DNA of 64,000 nt from Maribellus luteus (GTDB lineage Bacteria; Bacteroidota; Bacteroidia; Bacteroidales; Prolixibacteraceae): positions 62,001 through 126,000 of the forward strand of contig NZ_QWGR01000013.1 in the NCBI RefSeq assembly GCF_003576475.1, read 5' to 3'. Shown piece after piece: positions 1 through 8,191 of this stretch (position 1 is the stretch's first letter; every line of letters begins with the position of its first letter). The notes beneath the pieces are model-generated. The model saw only the letters and a program-made list of their open reading frames with translations, searched no databases and was not told where the DNA came from. The position numbers and the translations under genes are program-made.

Positions 1-248
1 CAAATGGGAAAGACAAATACCAGGTGATCGGCCTTTCTGATTTTCTCCTGTGCTTTCAGAATGTCCGGCTCCAATTGTCCGGTATCGGTGCGGCTACCTT
101 TTAAAACCAGGTTGAAATTTAAATCATTGAGGCTTAGCATTTCAATTTTATGACCCGCTTTCCGGGCTCCCTTTTCGTAGCTTTCGGCAATCGATTCCGA
201 TAAACTTCCCTCCCGGGGATGCCCGTTAATGACAAGTATCTTCTTCAT
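1..248 (-). CDS. NAD(P)H dehydrogenase (quinone)/flavodoxin-fold oxidoreductase, 3' part missing
   Basis: The first 82 codons of a gene that runs off the left edge are visible. The protein begins MKKILVINGHPREGSLSE, the first beta strand and FMN-phosphate-binding loop of the flavodoxin-like NAD(P)H:quinone oxidoreductase family (WrbA/KefF/MdaB relatives). A second core strand, ADHLVFVFPI, sits at the edge. Such enzymes reduce quinones by two electrons using FMN in the cytoplasm. It is transcribed divergently from a SigJ/ECF41-like sigma factor. The upstream gap contains a TGTCACA-N16-TGTC motif pointing at this gene, so it is probably a target of that sigma factor (inference). Exact subfamily cannot be decided without the C-terminus. 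Confidence 0.8.
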   Translation of the reverse strand, partial: MKKILVINGHPREGSLSESIAESYEKGARKAGHKIEMLSLNDLNFNLVLKGSRTDTGQLEPDILKAQEKIRKADHLVFVFPI

Positions 249-273
249 ACATTTTTGTTTAATTTTGAAGTAA

Positions 274-300
274 GACACGGCAGCCACGTTTTTTGTGACA
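274..300 (-). promoter_or_regulatory. Putative ECF41-type promoter for the oxidoreductase
   Basis: Reading the minus strand, TGTCACA (294-300) is followed after exactly 16 bases by TGTC (274-277). The published ECF41 promoter is TGTCACA-N16-CGTC, so only one base differs. The start codon lies about 26 bases further on. Confidence 0.55.
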
Positions 301-332
301 CATTTTTATTTCCGAAGAAAAATGAAGTTTTC

Positions 333-359
333 AGTCACACTTTTGCCCGTTCATTTGTC
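333..359 (+). promoter_or_regulatory. Putative ECF41-type promoter for the sigma factor gene (autoregulation)
   Basis: AGTCACA (333-339) and TGTC (356-359) are separated by exactly 16 bases, the same arrangement as the divergent minus-strand site. It lies 20 bases upstream of the sigma factor ATG. Both sites share GTCACA-N16-TGTC, which suggests a common sigma factor, most simply the product of the adjacent gene. Confidence 0.55.
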
Positions 360-379
360 TTATATTCTAAAATCGTGGT

Positions 380-1204
380 ATGAATAATTATTACAATACT
401 CTGTTTCCTTACGCGTACAATATTCTGGGCTCGGCCGACGAAGCATATGACGCCATACAAGACGTTCTTTTAAAGTACAGCCAAAAGGATTCAGTGCCCG
501 ACAATGAGAAAAACTACCTGATACGTGGAGTTATCAATCAATCGATTAACCGGAAAAGAAGCATTCAGAAAACAGAATCTTTGGATGCTTTGCCGCAACC
601 CGTTTCCACCTCCTATTCCGACGTTTCGGTTGAAATAAAAGACCTGGTGTCGTTTTCGCTGCTGATTTTACTGGAGAAACTAACGCCCAAAGAGCGGGCT
701 GTTTTTATTTTAAAAGAAGCTTTTGCCTATTCGCATGATGAAATTTGCGAGGTGCTTTCCATCTCGTCCGACAATGCCCGAAAGCTGCTGAGCCGGGCAA
801 AGGCCAAGCTTAACCAGCGCCATTCAACGCTTAAAAAAGTATCGGGCGAGCAGTTCATAAAGCTGGAAGTATTTACCCAGGCTTTGCAAAGTGGCAACCT
901 CGAACAACTTCACCAGTTGTTTCACAAGGACATTGAATTCAGAGCCGATGGCGGCGACAGCATAAAAGTGGTTCAAAAGTACTTGAAAGGATTGAGGGAA
1001 GTGGCTTCGCTCGTGGTCGATGTGTATCAACGCTTCCAGACTTCGTATACCATCCGTTACCGTTTTATCAACCATCAGCCCGCCATTTTGTATTATGATA
1101 ACACAGTTTTAAAGGTTTGCCAGGTTTTTGAGCTCCATCCCGAAGATCAGACAATCCGATCCATTAATTCCATACTCGATCCGGTTAAGCTCCGAAAGAT
1201 TTGA
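380..1204 (+). CDS. SigJ/ECF41-like sigma-70 factor with fused C-terminal SnoaL-like domain
   Basis: A 274-residue ECF-type sigma factor. Residues 4-60 resemble region 2 (LGSADEAYDAIQDVLLKYSQ) and residues 101-144 form region 4 with its HTH (LTPKERAVFILKEAF, ISSDNARKLLSRAKAKL). Residues 155-274 form an NTF2/SnoaL-like extension, typical of the ECF41 group, which lacks an anti-sigma factor and uses this domain for control. ECF41 signature positions can be recognised: LPQP at 71-74 resembles the linker motif WLPEP, and ADGGD at 189-193 resembles DGGGK. ECF41 genes usually sit beside a single oxidoreductase-type target, which fits the divergent NAD(P)H oxidoreductase. Region 2 is short at its N-terminus. 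Confidence 0.85.
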   Translation: MNNYYNTLFPYAYNILGSADEAYDAIQDVLLKYSQKDSVPDNEKNYLIRGVINQSINRKRSIQKTESLDALPQPVSTSYSDVSVEIKDLVSFSLLILLEKLTPKERAVFILKEAFAYSHDEICEVLSISSDNARKLLSRAKAKLNQRHSTLKKVSGEQFIKLEVFTQALQSGNLEQLHQLFHKDIEFRADGGDSIKVVQKYLKGLREVASLVVDVYQRFQTSYTIRYRFINHQPAILYYDNTVLKVCQVFELHPEDQTIRSINSILDPVKLRKI

Positions 1205-1348
1205 TTGAAACCAATCTAATAGGGAATAAAGAGGCCCGATGATACACAGCCCCTGCTTCCACCATACCTGTGTTTTTGAATTCTAACAAAGTTGAAGAAA
1301 AATACAAATGGAGACACTCCGGCTGAAGAGTCTCCATTTAACCGATTA

Positions 1349-1582
1349 TCATTTATCACAAGGTTTGTAGATGGCACCAGTGGCAAAATCAACGATTGCA
1401 CCCGGCCAAAACAACAAAATGTCTGCAATAAGAGCACCAACTCTGACATCTCTGGCAGGCTCCCCTGCAGCAGGCTTAGTTTTCTGACAAGTAGAAACCT
1501 TACCGCCAAAAACAGTTGCACAACTTGATAGAGATACAGCAAGCATAAAAACAAATAAATACGTTAAAATTTTAGATCTCAT
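1349..1582 (-). CDS. Small YceK/YidQ-like lipoprotein
   Basis: A 77-residue protein with an N-terminal signal and lipobox (LAVSLSSC, Cys at about 21) followed by ATVFGG and a C-terminal PGAIVDFATGAIYKP segment. The pattern of a Cys-anchored short chain with a hydrophobic PGAxxDxxTxAxYxP stretch is that of the YceK/YidQ family of small enterobacterial lipoproteins and their Bacteroidota counterparts. Function is unknown. It lies downstream of the RDD gene on the same strand, with 31 bases between them, so the two may be cotranscribed. Confidence 0.7.
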   Translation of the reverse strand: MRSKILTYLFVFMLAVSLSSCATVFGGKVSTCQKTKPAAGEPARDVRVGALIADILLFWPGAIVDFATGAIYKPCDK

Positions 1583-1613
1583 AATAATTAATTTTAGTTT
1601 TTATGATAAAGCA

Positions 1614-1991
1614 CTATTGCTTTCTGATAAGGCTGGTTTTTGAAGTCCAGTCGTGAAACCCCCGAACAAAGAAAAGATAAGATATTATGTCAATAGGAAT
1701 AAATCTTGAAACCGTTCTGATAAACAATTTCAAAACTCTGAATTCCGGATTATTACAAACCACCCGAGCTTTTGTAATCATTTTCCCAGGTGTTTGACCC
1801 ACTAAATATTCAAAAAGAAAATAATAAAGAAAATAAACTACCACAGAAATATAGCGAATATAATATTGATCGACATAGTCTCTTAAAACAAAGACCAGCA
1901 GCACCATAACAATCAAATAAACCAGTGTATCAATAATAAAATCTACGAAACGGATCGTTTTGTTCACGATTAGGTTTTCAGTTTTTTCCAT
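1614..1991 (-). CDS. RDD family inner-membrane protein
   Basis: A 125-residue hydrophobic protein with about three membrane segments (roughly residues 12-38, 45-66 and 98-112). It has the family hallmark FVDFIIDTLVYLIV near the start (R-x-x-D variant: RFVDFIID) and GQTPGKMITKARVV at about 70-83. RDD proteins are small membrane proteins; some act in ion or proton exchange, but most are uncharacterised. It probably precedes the small lipoprotein in one transcript. Confidence 0.8.
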   Translation of the reverse strand: MEKTENLIVNKTIRFVDFIIDTLVYLIVMVLLVFVLRDYVDQYYIRYISVVVYFLYYFLFEYLVGQTPGKMITKARVVCNNPEFRVLKLFIRTVSRFIPIDIISYLFFVRGFHDWTSKTSLIRKQ

Positions 1992-2210
1992 TGAATGAAA
2001 GTATATAAGTGTCTTTTAAAGGCGACGAAAATAAACAGTTGAATATAGCAAATATTTATCAAAAATATATTTCTCACCTGGAAATGAAATACCCAAATTC
2101 ACAAGGTTCTAGTGTTGGAATTGAAAGCAATACCGCTGCCTGCATTGGCAGTTATTTAGGCTATACAATGGCGGACAAATTCCTATCTGAACAAAAAACC
2201 CCTTTCCGGC

Positions 2211-2241
2211 TTTTAGGATGATGGATTTCGGTCTATATTTA
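2211..2241 (+). promoter_or_regulatory. Bacteroidota-type promoter of the AraC gene
   Basis: TTTT (2211-2214), 19-base spacer, TATATTTA (2234-2241). This is close to the consensus TTTG-N19-TAnnTTTG and lies 22 bases upstream of the AraC start codon. Confidence 0.45.
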
Positions 2242-2262
2242 TAACAGGCGAAAACAATAGCG

Positions 2263-3093
2263 ATGAAGGAAACATTTCGAATATTTCAGCTTTTCCCGGA
2301 ACATGTAAAACGCATACAGTCGTCGGAAAATGAACCGCATGCACACGAATACGAAGAACTGCTGATCGGGGTAAAAGGTCGTTTGGAACATTTCATCGAT
2401 TTTGAATCTACCCAAATGGATGCGCCTTTTGTCAGCTTTATTACCAAAGGGAAAGTGCACCGCGTGCTGCCTTATTTAAAAGACGGCGAATGTAACATCT
2501 GGGCCATTCGTTTTAAAAGCGAGTTCATCCCCGAAACCACTTTCCAGTTGTACGCCTACTACCACAACAACGCCAATATTCCGCTTCCGCCCGACCGTTG
2601 TTTCCAACGCATGGAAACCATTTGCGAGCTGATGCAGGAAGAAACACAGCAAGAAAACCCGGACTATTCAATCGTCCGCCATTTGCTGAGCGCGCTGTTT
2701 ACCATGGTGGAATCGGAACGCAAAAAAATCCATCCCGACCATTCGGTTTTGGCCAACACGCAAAGCTCTACCTTCAAAAACTTCCTTTTGCTGCTCGAAG
2801 ACAATTTCCGCCGCCCCGAGGGTGTGGAGTTTTATGCCGAGAAGCTGTTTATGAGCAGCCGAAACCTCAACATCATTTGCCAGAACATTCTGCAGCAAAG
2901 CGTTTCGGAGATCATTGAAACGCGAAAACTGATTGAAGCCAAGAATCTTTTGCTCACCACCGACAAAACAATCGCGGAAATTGGGTTTGAGCTGGGCTAC
3001 AACGAGAAATCGTATTTTACCAGCGTATTTAAGCGCAAAGCAGGGCAAACTCCCAGCGATTTCAGAAAAGAAATGGGCAAGCTGATTTCCTGA
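2263..3093 (+). CDS. AraC family transcriptional regulator
   Basis: A 276-residue regulator. Residues 1-150 form a cupin-like sensor half (HAHEYEELLIGVKGRLEHFID, FVSFITKGKVHRV). Residues 175-272 form the double-HTH AraC domain with the typical second-helix signature IAEIGFELGYNEKSYFTSVF and the closing GQTPSDFRK. It precedes the YceI and dioxygenase genes on the same strand and may control them, but a gap of about 240 bases with a hairpin repeat separates them. The inducer is unknown. Confidence 0.9.
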   Translation: MKETFRIFQLFPEHVKRIQSSENEPHAHEYEELLIGVKGRLEHFIDFESTQMDAPFVSFITKGKVHRVLPYLKDGECNIWAIRFKSEFIPETTFQLYAYYHNNANIPLPPDRCFQRMETICELMQEETQQENPDYSIVRHLLSALFTMVESERKKIHPDHSVLANTQSSTFKNFLLLLEDNFRRPEGVEFYAEKLFMSSRNLNIICQNILQQSVSEIIETRKLIEAKNLLLTTDKTIAEIGFELGYNEKSYFTSVFKRKAGQTPSDFRKEMGKLIS

Positions 3094-3228
3094 ATTTATA
3101 ACTCTATTTCCGAAAAGTGATACCCCCTACTTTGGTTAATGTGGCAACTTTGTATCGAAGTTATTTAAGAGAAATTTATGTTTGACAGGAATTGTGTGAT
3201 TCAATATTTTTTGACTCTCCCTCTTCTC

Positions 3229-3271
3229 CCTCTCTATGTTTAGAGAGGGACGATCCCGAGCACTCGGGATC
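3229..3271. repeat. Double palindromic intergenic repeat
   Basis: Two adjacent hairpins: CCCTCTCT/AGAGAGGG (3229-3250), then a near-perfect palindrome, ATCCCGAG CA CTCGGGAT (3253-3270). The second palindrome also occurs twice at the GIY-YIG/tRNA-Asp array (44941 and 45268), so it is a dispersed element in this genome. It may terminate the AraC transcript. Confidence 0.6.
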
Positions 3272-3356
3272 AGGATGAGTGTTTTAAAGAACACAGCTGA
3301 GTCAACCTTAGACAACTTCATTATAAAAAATGAGTAACAACATTAAAACAAAGGAA

Positions 3357-3893
3357 ATGGAAACAACAAAAACAACCTGGACATTAGATCCATCGCACAG
3401 CGAAATTACTTTCAAAGTAAAACACATGATGATCTCGAACGTACGTGGCGAATTCAAATCATTCACGGCAAGCATTGACGGCGAGGATTTTGAAAAATCA
3501 ACAATCAGTGCGACCATCGACGCCGAATCGGTATTTACCAACGCCAACGATCGTGATGCCCACCTGAAAAGCGCCGATTTTTTCGACGTTGAAAACTACA
3601 AGCAACTGACATTTGCGGGCACCAATCTTAAAAAAGTGGATGACGACGAGTACAAACTCACCGGATTGCTGACCATCAAAAACGTAAGCAAAGAAGTAAC
3701 GTTTGACGTGGAGTTTGGCGGCATCAACAAAGACCCCTGGGGAAACGAAAAAGCAGGTTTTTCACTGTCAGGAAAAATTAACCGCAAAGACTGGGGATTA
3801 AACTGGAATGCCGCTTTGGAAGCCGGTGGAGTGCTGGTGAGCGAAGAAGTAAAAATCCAGGCCGAAGTTCAGTTTGTAAAACAAACACCGTAA
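3357..3893 (+). CDS. YceI family lipid-binding protein
   Basis: A 178-residue protein starting METTKTTWTLDPSHSEITF. It contains the YceI signatures WTLDPSHSEITFKVKHMM, DAHLKSADFFDVENY and the closing GGVLVSEEVKIQAEVQF. YceI folds as a lipocalin-like barrel that binds polyisoprenoid or amphiphilic ligands. Most members are periplasmic, but no signal peptide is seen here. An in-frame ATG at 3330 would add nine residues; 3357 is preferred because homologous N-termini begin near this point. The dioxygenase gene follows 12 bases downstream. Confidence 0.9.
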   Translation: METTKTTWTLDPSHSEITFKVKHMMISNVRGEFKSFTASIDGEDFEKSTISATIDAESVFTNANDRDAHLKSADFFDVENYKQLTFAGTNLKKVDDDEYKLTGLLTIKNVSKEVTFDVEFGGINKDPWGNEKAGFSLSGKINRKDWGLNWNAALEAGGVLVSEEVKIQAEVQFVKQTP

Positions 3894-3905
3894 ACTACAG
3901 GAAGC

Positions 3906-4796
3906 ATGGAACGGAAACAATTTCTGAAAACATTGTCCTTACTTCCGCTAACAGGAGCAGCTATGAATTTAAGTGAACTTACCGGAATAGCATCGTCCTT
4001 TGAAAACACGGAGGCCATGCCTCTGCTGTTTCTGGGACATGGCAGCCCCATGAACGCCATTGAAGAGAACGAGTTTACCAAAGGTTTCCGCGCCATCAGC
4101 ACGCGTTTTGAAAAACCCAAAGCCATTTTATGTATTTCGGCACACTGGGAAACCCGCGGAACTTTTGTTACGGCCATGGAGCAGCCGCCAACGATCCACG
4201 ACTTTGGAGGATTTCCCAAAGCCTTGTTCGACGTGCAGTACCCAGCACCGGGAAGTCCGGAACTGGCGGAGATGACCAAGGAATTGATCCAATCGACCGA
4301 AGTGGGCCTCACCGAAAAATGGGGACTCGATCACGGAGCCTGGAGCGTGATCAAACACCTCTACCCCGATGCCGATGTTCCGGTAATCGAGATGAGCATC
4401 GACTACTCCAAAGGCCCGGAATTTCATTACCAGCTCGGAAAAGAACTGGCCACATTGCGCCGTAAGGGAGTGTTAATCATCGGAAGCGGCAACCTGGTAC
4501 ACAACCTGCGAATGGTGGCCTGGGACAAGCTCGAAACGCCCGGATTTGCATTTGACTGGGCACAGGAAGCCCGTTCGAAAATGAATACGTGGATCACGGA
4601 AGGAGACCATCAGCCGCTGATCAGCTACCAGAAACAGGGAAAAGCTTTTGAGCTGGCAATCCCCACGCCAGATCACTTTCTGCCCTTGCTTTACGTGCTT
4701 GGCCTGAAGGAAGCCAAAGACGAAATATCGCTTTTCAACGACAAAGCCGTTGGCGGCTCGCTGACCATGACTTCGGTGTATATCAGCCCGGCATAA
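3906..4796 (+). CDS. ygiD: Class III extradiol dioxygenase, 4,5-DOPA dioxygenase (YgiD) family
   Basis: A 296-residue LigB-type dioxygenase. After an N-terminal extension of about 38 residues with a hydrophobic stretch (FLKTLSLLPLTGAAM, possibly a weak signal peptide), the core carries LFLGHGSPMNAIEEN (His45), CISAHWETRG (His80), IHDFGGFP (His98), LDHGAWSV (His143) and GSGNLVHNLR (His199). These histidines match the metal and catalytic positions of the YgiD/DODA family, which opens catecholic rings. The physiological substrate in bacteria is not settled. It is probably cotranscribed with the YceI gene; AraC control is an inference from position. Confidence 0.85.
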   Translation: MERKQFLKTLSLLPLTGAAMNLSELTGIASSFENTEAMPLLFLGHGSPMNAIEENEFTKGFRAISTRFEKPKAILCISAHWETRGTFVTAMEQPPTIHDFGGFPKALFDVQYPAPGSPELAEMTKELIQSTEVGLTEKWGLDHGAWSVIKHLYPDADVPVIEMSIDYSKGPEFHYQLGKELATLRRKGVLIIGSGNLVHNLRMVAWDKLETPGFAFDWAQEARSKMNTWITEGDHQPLISYQKQGKAFELAIPTPDHFLPLLYVLGLKEAKDEISLFNDKAVGGSLTMTSVYISPA

Positions 4797-4910
4797 CCGA
4801 CATTAATTACCTTTTTTGTGTTGCAATAGAAAAACCAAGGTGCATTTCAGCGATTTAGTACCGGAACAACAGAACACTTTCCCCGAACAAGAAGCCTGTT
4901 AATATTCAGT

Positions 4911-4939
4911 TTTTCAATTTCAGGGTTTTGCTATATTTG
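4911..4939 (+). promoter_or_regulatory. Promoter of the menaquinone operon
   Basis: TTTT (4911-4914), 17-base spacer, perfect -7 box TATATTTG (4932-4939). Transcription would begin near 4945, downstream of an in-frame TTG at 4928. This favours the ATG at 4964 as the first start codon of the operon. Confidence 0.65.
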
Positions 4940-4963
4940 ACGATTAATTTTGACAGGCGGCTG

Positions 4964-5380
4964 ATGACGATTGAAGAGATAAACAAGCTTTGCCAAAATA
5001 CCCTCATCGGGCATTTGGACATTGAATTTCTGAGTTACGGAGAAGATTTTGTGGAAGCCCGCATGCTGGTGGATCAGAAAAAATGGCAACCGGCGGGCCT
5101 GCTGCACGGAGGTGCATCGCTGGCATTGGCAGAAACAGTTGCCAGTGGCGGGTCGATGTTATTGGTGGATCCGACTCATTTTAACGTACTTGGACTACAG
5201 GTAAGCGGAAATCACATTTCGACCATTAGTGAAGGATTTGTGCTTGCCCGTGCCGAAATCGTTCATCGTGGAAACAAAACGCATGTCTGGGATGTAAAAA
5301 TTACCTCCAGTGAAGGAAAACTTATTTCGGTGGCGCGTGTTACCAATATGATCATCGAAAAAAAACAGAAGAGGGATTGA
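4964..5380 (+). CDS. menI: Hotdog-fold thioesterase, probable DHNA-CoA thioesterase (MenI)
   Basis: A 138-residue hotdog protein with the PaaI/YbdB-type signature LLHGGASLALAETVAS (His48, Gly-Gly, catalytic-type Glu57) and the C-terminal HVWDVKITSSEGKLISVAR. It is the first gene of the menaquinone operon and abuts menF with no spacing. From family and position it most likely hydrolyses 1,4-dihydroxy-2-naphthoyl-CoA, the MenB product. A longer reading from TTG 4928 is rejected because the predicted transcription start lies downstream of it. Confidence 0.85.
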   Translation: MTIEEINKLCQNTLIGHLDIEFLSYGEDFVEARMLVDQKKWQPAGLLHGGASLALAETVASGGSMLLVDPTHFNVLGLQVSGNHISTISEGFVLARAEIVHRGNKTHVWDVKITSSEGKLISVARVTNMIIEKKQKRD

Positions 5381-6511
5381 ATGGAGCAGGTTATTAAAAA
5401 AGCATATTCGGTTTTCGATGCTTTAAAAACAGCTTTACAAAAAAAACTCACCTTTGCCATTTACCGCTTACCGGGTGAAGAGGACGTATCGCTGGTGGTA
5501 CAAAAAGACCACCACTTACAACAAGTAGACAACTTAACGGGCATTCCGGCGAAAGGCGGTTTTCTGATTGCTCCTTTTGACAAGGATAACGGGCAGAAAA
5601 CCTATCTTATAAGGCCTGATTTTGTGGTTCGGAACAGCCTCGACAAGGATACTTTCAACAGCATTGAAGCTTTATCGCCGAGCGGATTGAACGGGATGGA
5701 ACACATTCCTCCGGCCGAAACCTCGCACGACGAATACATCAATCTGCTCAACGATACGATCGGTGCCATTCAAGGCGGCGAATACGATAAAGTGGTATTA
5801 TCGCACGTGAAGATCCATCCCGGCGAATATTTCCCCGAGCTGAAAAAGATCTTTCATATTTTGTGTGCCACTTATCCCAATGCCTTTGTTTATTTGTTCC
5901 GCATACAGGGCCATTGCTGGGTGGGAGCTACGCCCGAGCCCTTGCTTTGCTCGCGCGACAACGAGCTCTACACGGTTTCGCTGGCAGGCACCCGTCCGTA
6001 TTCGGCTGAAAATGCCGATATCGCCAACTGGAACAAAAAAGAGCGAATGGAGCAGGAATACGTAACGCGTTATGTGGAAGATGTGCTGAAACGGCACAAC
6101 ATTCAGCAATACCGGAAAAGCGGTCCTTATACCAAACGCGCGGGGCGTTTGCTGCATTTGCGCACCGACTTTACAATCCCGATGGAAGAAGTAGGTAAAA
6201 AGATTCCGTCGCTGATCGAGTCGCTTCATCCGACTTCCGCCGTGTGTGGAATGCCAATGAAAAAATCGCTTCAGTTTATCAAATCGAAGGAAAAGCACCA
6301 CCGCGAATATTACGCCGGCTATCTTGGCCCGGTAGGTATTGATAAGGAACTCCGGCTTTTTGTTAACCTGCGTTGCATGAAGGTATTGGAGGGCCAGCTT
6401 GCCTTGTATGTGGGAGGTGGCATCACAGCCGATTCGGTGGCCGAAGATGAATGGGAAGAAACCGAGATCAAGGCAGATACTCTTTTGTCCATTCTTCATC
6501 AGATTCAGTAA
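5381..6511 (+). CDS. menF: Isochorismate synthase
   Basis: A 376-residue chorismate-utilising enzyme, the entry step to menaquinone (chorismate to isochorismate). Visible signatures are GATPEPLL (182-189), SLAGTRPYS (200-208), HPTSAVCGMP (283-292), REYYAGYLG (308-316) and the Mg-binding GGGITADSV...EDEWEET stretch (345-361). The ATG directly follows the thioesterase stop, and the stop is directly followed by menD, so the operon is very compact. The protein is shorter than E. coli MenF because the N-terminal part is reduced, as in many Bacteroidota. Confidence 0.93.
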   Translation: MEQVIKKAYSVFDALKTALQKKLTFAIYRLPGEEDVSLVVQKDHHLQQVDNLTGIPAKGGFLIAPFDKDNGQKTYLIRPDFVVRNSLDKDTFNSIEALSPSGLNGMEHIPPAETSHDEYINLLNDTIGAIQGGEYDKVVLSHVKIHPGEYFPELKKIFHILCATYPNAFVYLFRIQGHCWVGATPEPLLCSRDNELYTVSLAGTRPYSAENADIANWNKKERMEQEYVTRYVEDVLKRHNIQQYRKSGPYTKRAGRLLHLRTDFTIPMEEVGKKIPSLIESLHPTSAVCGMPMKKSLQFIKSKEKHHREYYAGYLGPVGIDKELRLFVNLRCMKVLEGQLALYVGGGITADSVAEDEWEETEIKADTLLSILHQIQ

Positions 6512-8176
6512 ATGATCCACCGTCATCAGCATATTACCGATTTAAGCGCGCTTTGCCAAAAAGCCGGAATCGAGCAGATCATTATTTCGCCCGGATCCCG
6601 CAACGCGCCGCTTACCAATGCCTTTTTTGCCACTTTTGGCAAAGGCTGCCACAGCATTGTGGATGAACGAAGTGCGGCCTATGTGGGGCTGGGCATGGCG
6701 CGTAACCGGCAAAAACCGGTGGTTATTATTTCGACGTCCGGGACGGCCGTTTTGAACTACAGTCCGGCCATTGCAGAAGCCTATTACCAGCGCATTCCAT
6801 TGATTGTCGTTACTGCCGACCGGCCTTCGAAATGGATCGACCAGCAGGACAATCAAACGATTCGCCAGCAGGAGGTGTACCGGAATTTCATTGTGAAAAG
6901 CCTGTCGCTTCCCGAAGAATACACGGCTGAAACGCTGCTGCAAACCTACCGGGATATTGCTGAAACCATTGAATTGGCAAAAGCAAAGAATGGCCCGGTT
7001 CATATCAACGTTCCGCTCGACGAACCGTTGTACGGCGAACTTCCGGCACCATCTGAAACGCTCTTCAATGCATTTGAAAATTCAGAAGAATCAGGACAAA
7101 TTCCTGCTGAATTAAAAGAACAGTGGGAAAAAGCGGAAAGCATTCTTTTGATCCACGGACAAGATTTTCCAAATAAGAAGTTACAGCAAGCCTTTAGCGC
7201 ACTGGAAAGCGATAAACGAGTGGTGGTCGTTGCTGAAAATATATCCAACCTTTCCGGCGAATCCATTATCGATCAGCCCGAGCTGATGATCTGGCACAGC
7301 GACAAAGAAAACCTGCCTGCTCCCAACCTGTTGATTTATGCCGGTGGACAAGTAGTTTCCAAACAGCTGAAAGTACTGATCCGGAAATGGAAGATCAAAA
7401 ATACCTGGCGCGTTGGTGTCGATCTGTTTGAGATGGACACTTTTACGCAGCAAAATCAGTTTGCCAGAATAAGCACTGCCAATGCTTATGCCCAACTAGC
7501 AGAAAATATACAAACTGGAACAATCAGTTCATTCAAACAAAGCTGGCTGAATTCCTATAAAAATGCAGGAAAAGAAGCCGTAAAGATCAGCGCGGGACTT
7601 TCGTTTTCCGATCCGGCAGCATTACAGATCCTTTTAAGCAACCTTCCGGAAGAAACGATTCTGGAATTTGGGAACAGCAGCGTGATTCGTTATTCGCAGC
7701 TTTTGCCGGGAGTAAAAAATCATATTCAATACGCCAACCGCGGTGTTTCGGGCATTGATGGTTGTCTTTCATCGGCTGTAGGAACCGCGTTGACAAGCCG
7801 GCAAACGACACTCGCCATTCTGGGGGACCTTAGTTTTGTGTACGACAGCAACGCACTCTGGAACCGCGAATTAACGGGCAACCTGAAGATCGTTGTTTTT
7901 AATAACGAGGGCGGCGGTTTGTTTGGATTGATCCCAGGACCTTCGTCGCAGCCAGCTTTTAACGACTTTTTTGTCGCACATCATCCCGTTCAGCTACAAA
8001 AATTGGCAGAAGCATTTCATTTGAACTATTTTTGTGCTGATGATCCGGATTCATTAAACAAGCAGTTAAAACCCTTCTTTGAAGTTTCGGAAAGACCTGC
8101 GCTGCTTGAAATAAAAACGGATCAGGAAATAAACAAAGAGGCTTTCTTTCGCCTTATTGGAAAAAATAACAGCTAA
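6512..8176 (+). CDS. menD: 2-succinyl-5-enolpyruvyl-6-hydroxy-3-cyclohexene-1-carboxylate synthase
   Basis: A 554-residue thiamine-diphosphate enzyme joining isochorismate and 2-oxoglutarate. The N-terminal Pyr domain has ISPGSRNAPLT (25-35), the catalytic-glutamate segment DERSAAYVGLG (51-61) and STSGTAV (74-80). The C-terminal PP domain has LGDLSFVYDSNAL near residue 437 and NNEGGGLFGLIP, the ThDP diphosphate-binding part. Length is normal for MenD. There is no spacing from menF. No menH gene follows, so SHCHC formation is either encoded elsewhere or spontaneous. Confidence 0.96.
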   Translation: MIHRHQHITDLSALCQKAGIEQIIISPGSRNAPLTNAFFATFGKGCHSIVDERSAAYVGLGMARNRQKPVVIISTSGTAVLNYSPAIAEAYYQRIPLIVVTADRPSKWIDQQDNQTIRQQEVYRNFIVKSLSLPEEYTAETLLQTYRDIAETIELAKAKNGPVHINVPLDEPLYGELPAPSETLFNAFENSEESGQIPAELKEQWEKAESILLIHGQDFPNKKLQQAFSALESDKRVVVVAENISNLSGESIIDQPELMIWHSDKENLPAPNLLIYAGGQVVSKQLKVLIRKWKIKNTWRVGVDLFEMDTFTQQNQFARISTANAYAQLAENIQTGTISSFKQSWLNSYKNAGKEAVKISAGLSFSDPAALQILLSNLPEETILEFGNSSVIRYSQLLPGVKNHIQYANRGVSGIDGCLSSAVGTALTSRQTTLAILGDLSFVYDSNALWNRELTGNLKIVVFNNEGGGLFGLIPGPSSQPAFNDFFVAHHPVQLQKLAEAFHLNYFCADDPDSLNKQLKPFFEVSERPALLEIKTDQEINKEAFFRLIGKNNS

Positions 8177-8191
8177 AAACATTACACAGAT

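Noticed and set aside
2009-2221. 70-residue plus-strand ORF before the AraC gene
   Set aside because: GTG start without RBS, no recognised domain, and its end overlaps the AraC promoter. It could be a small gene remnant, but the sequence gives no support.
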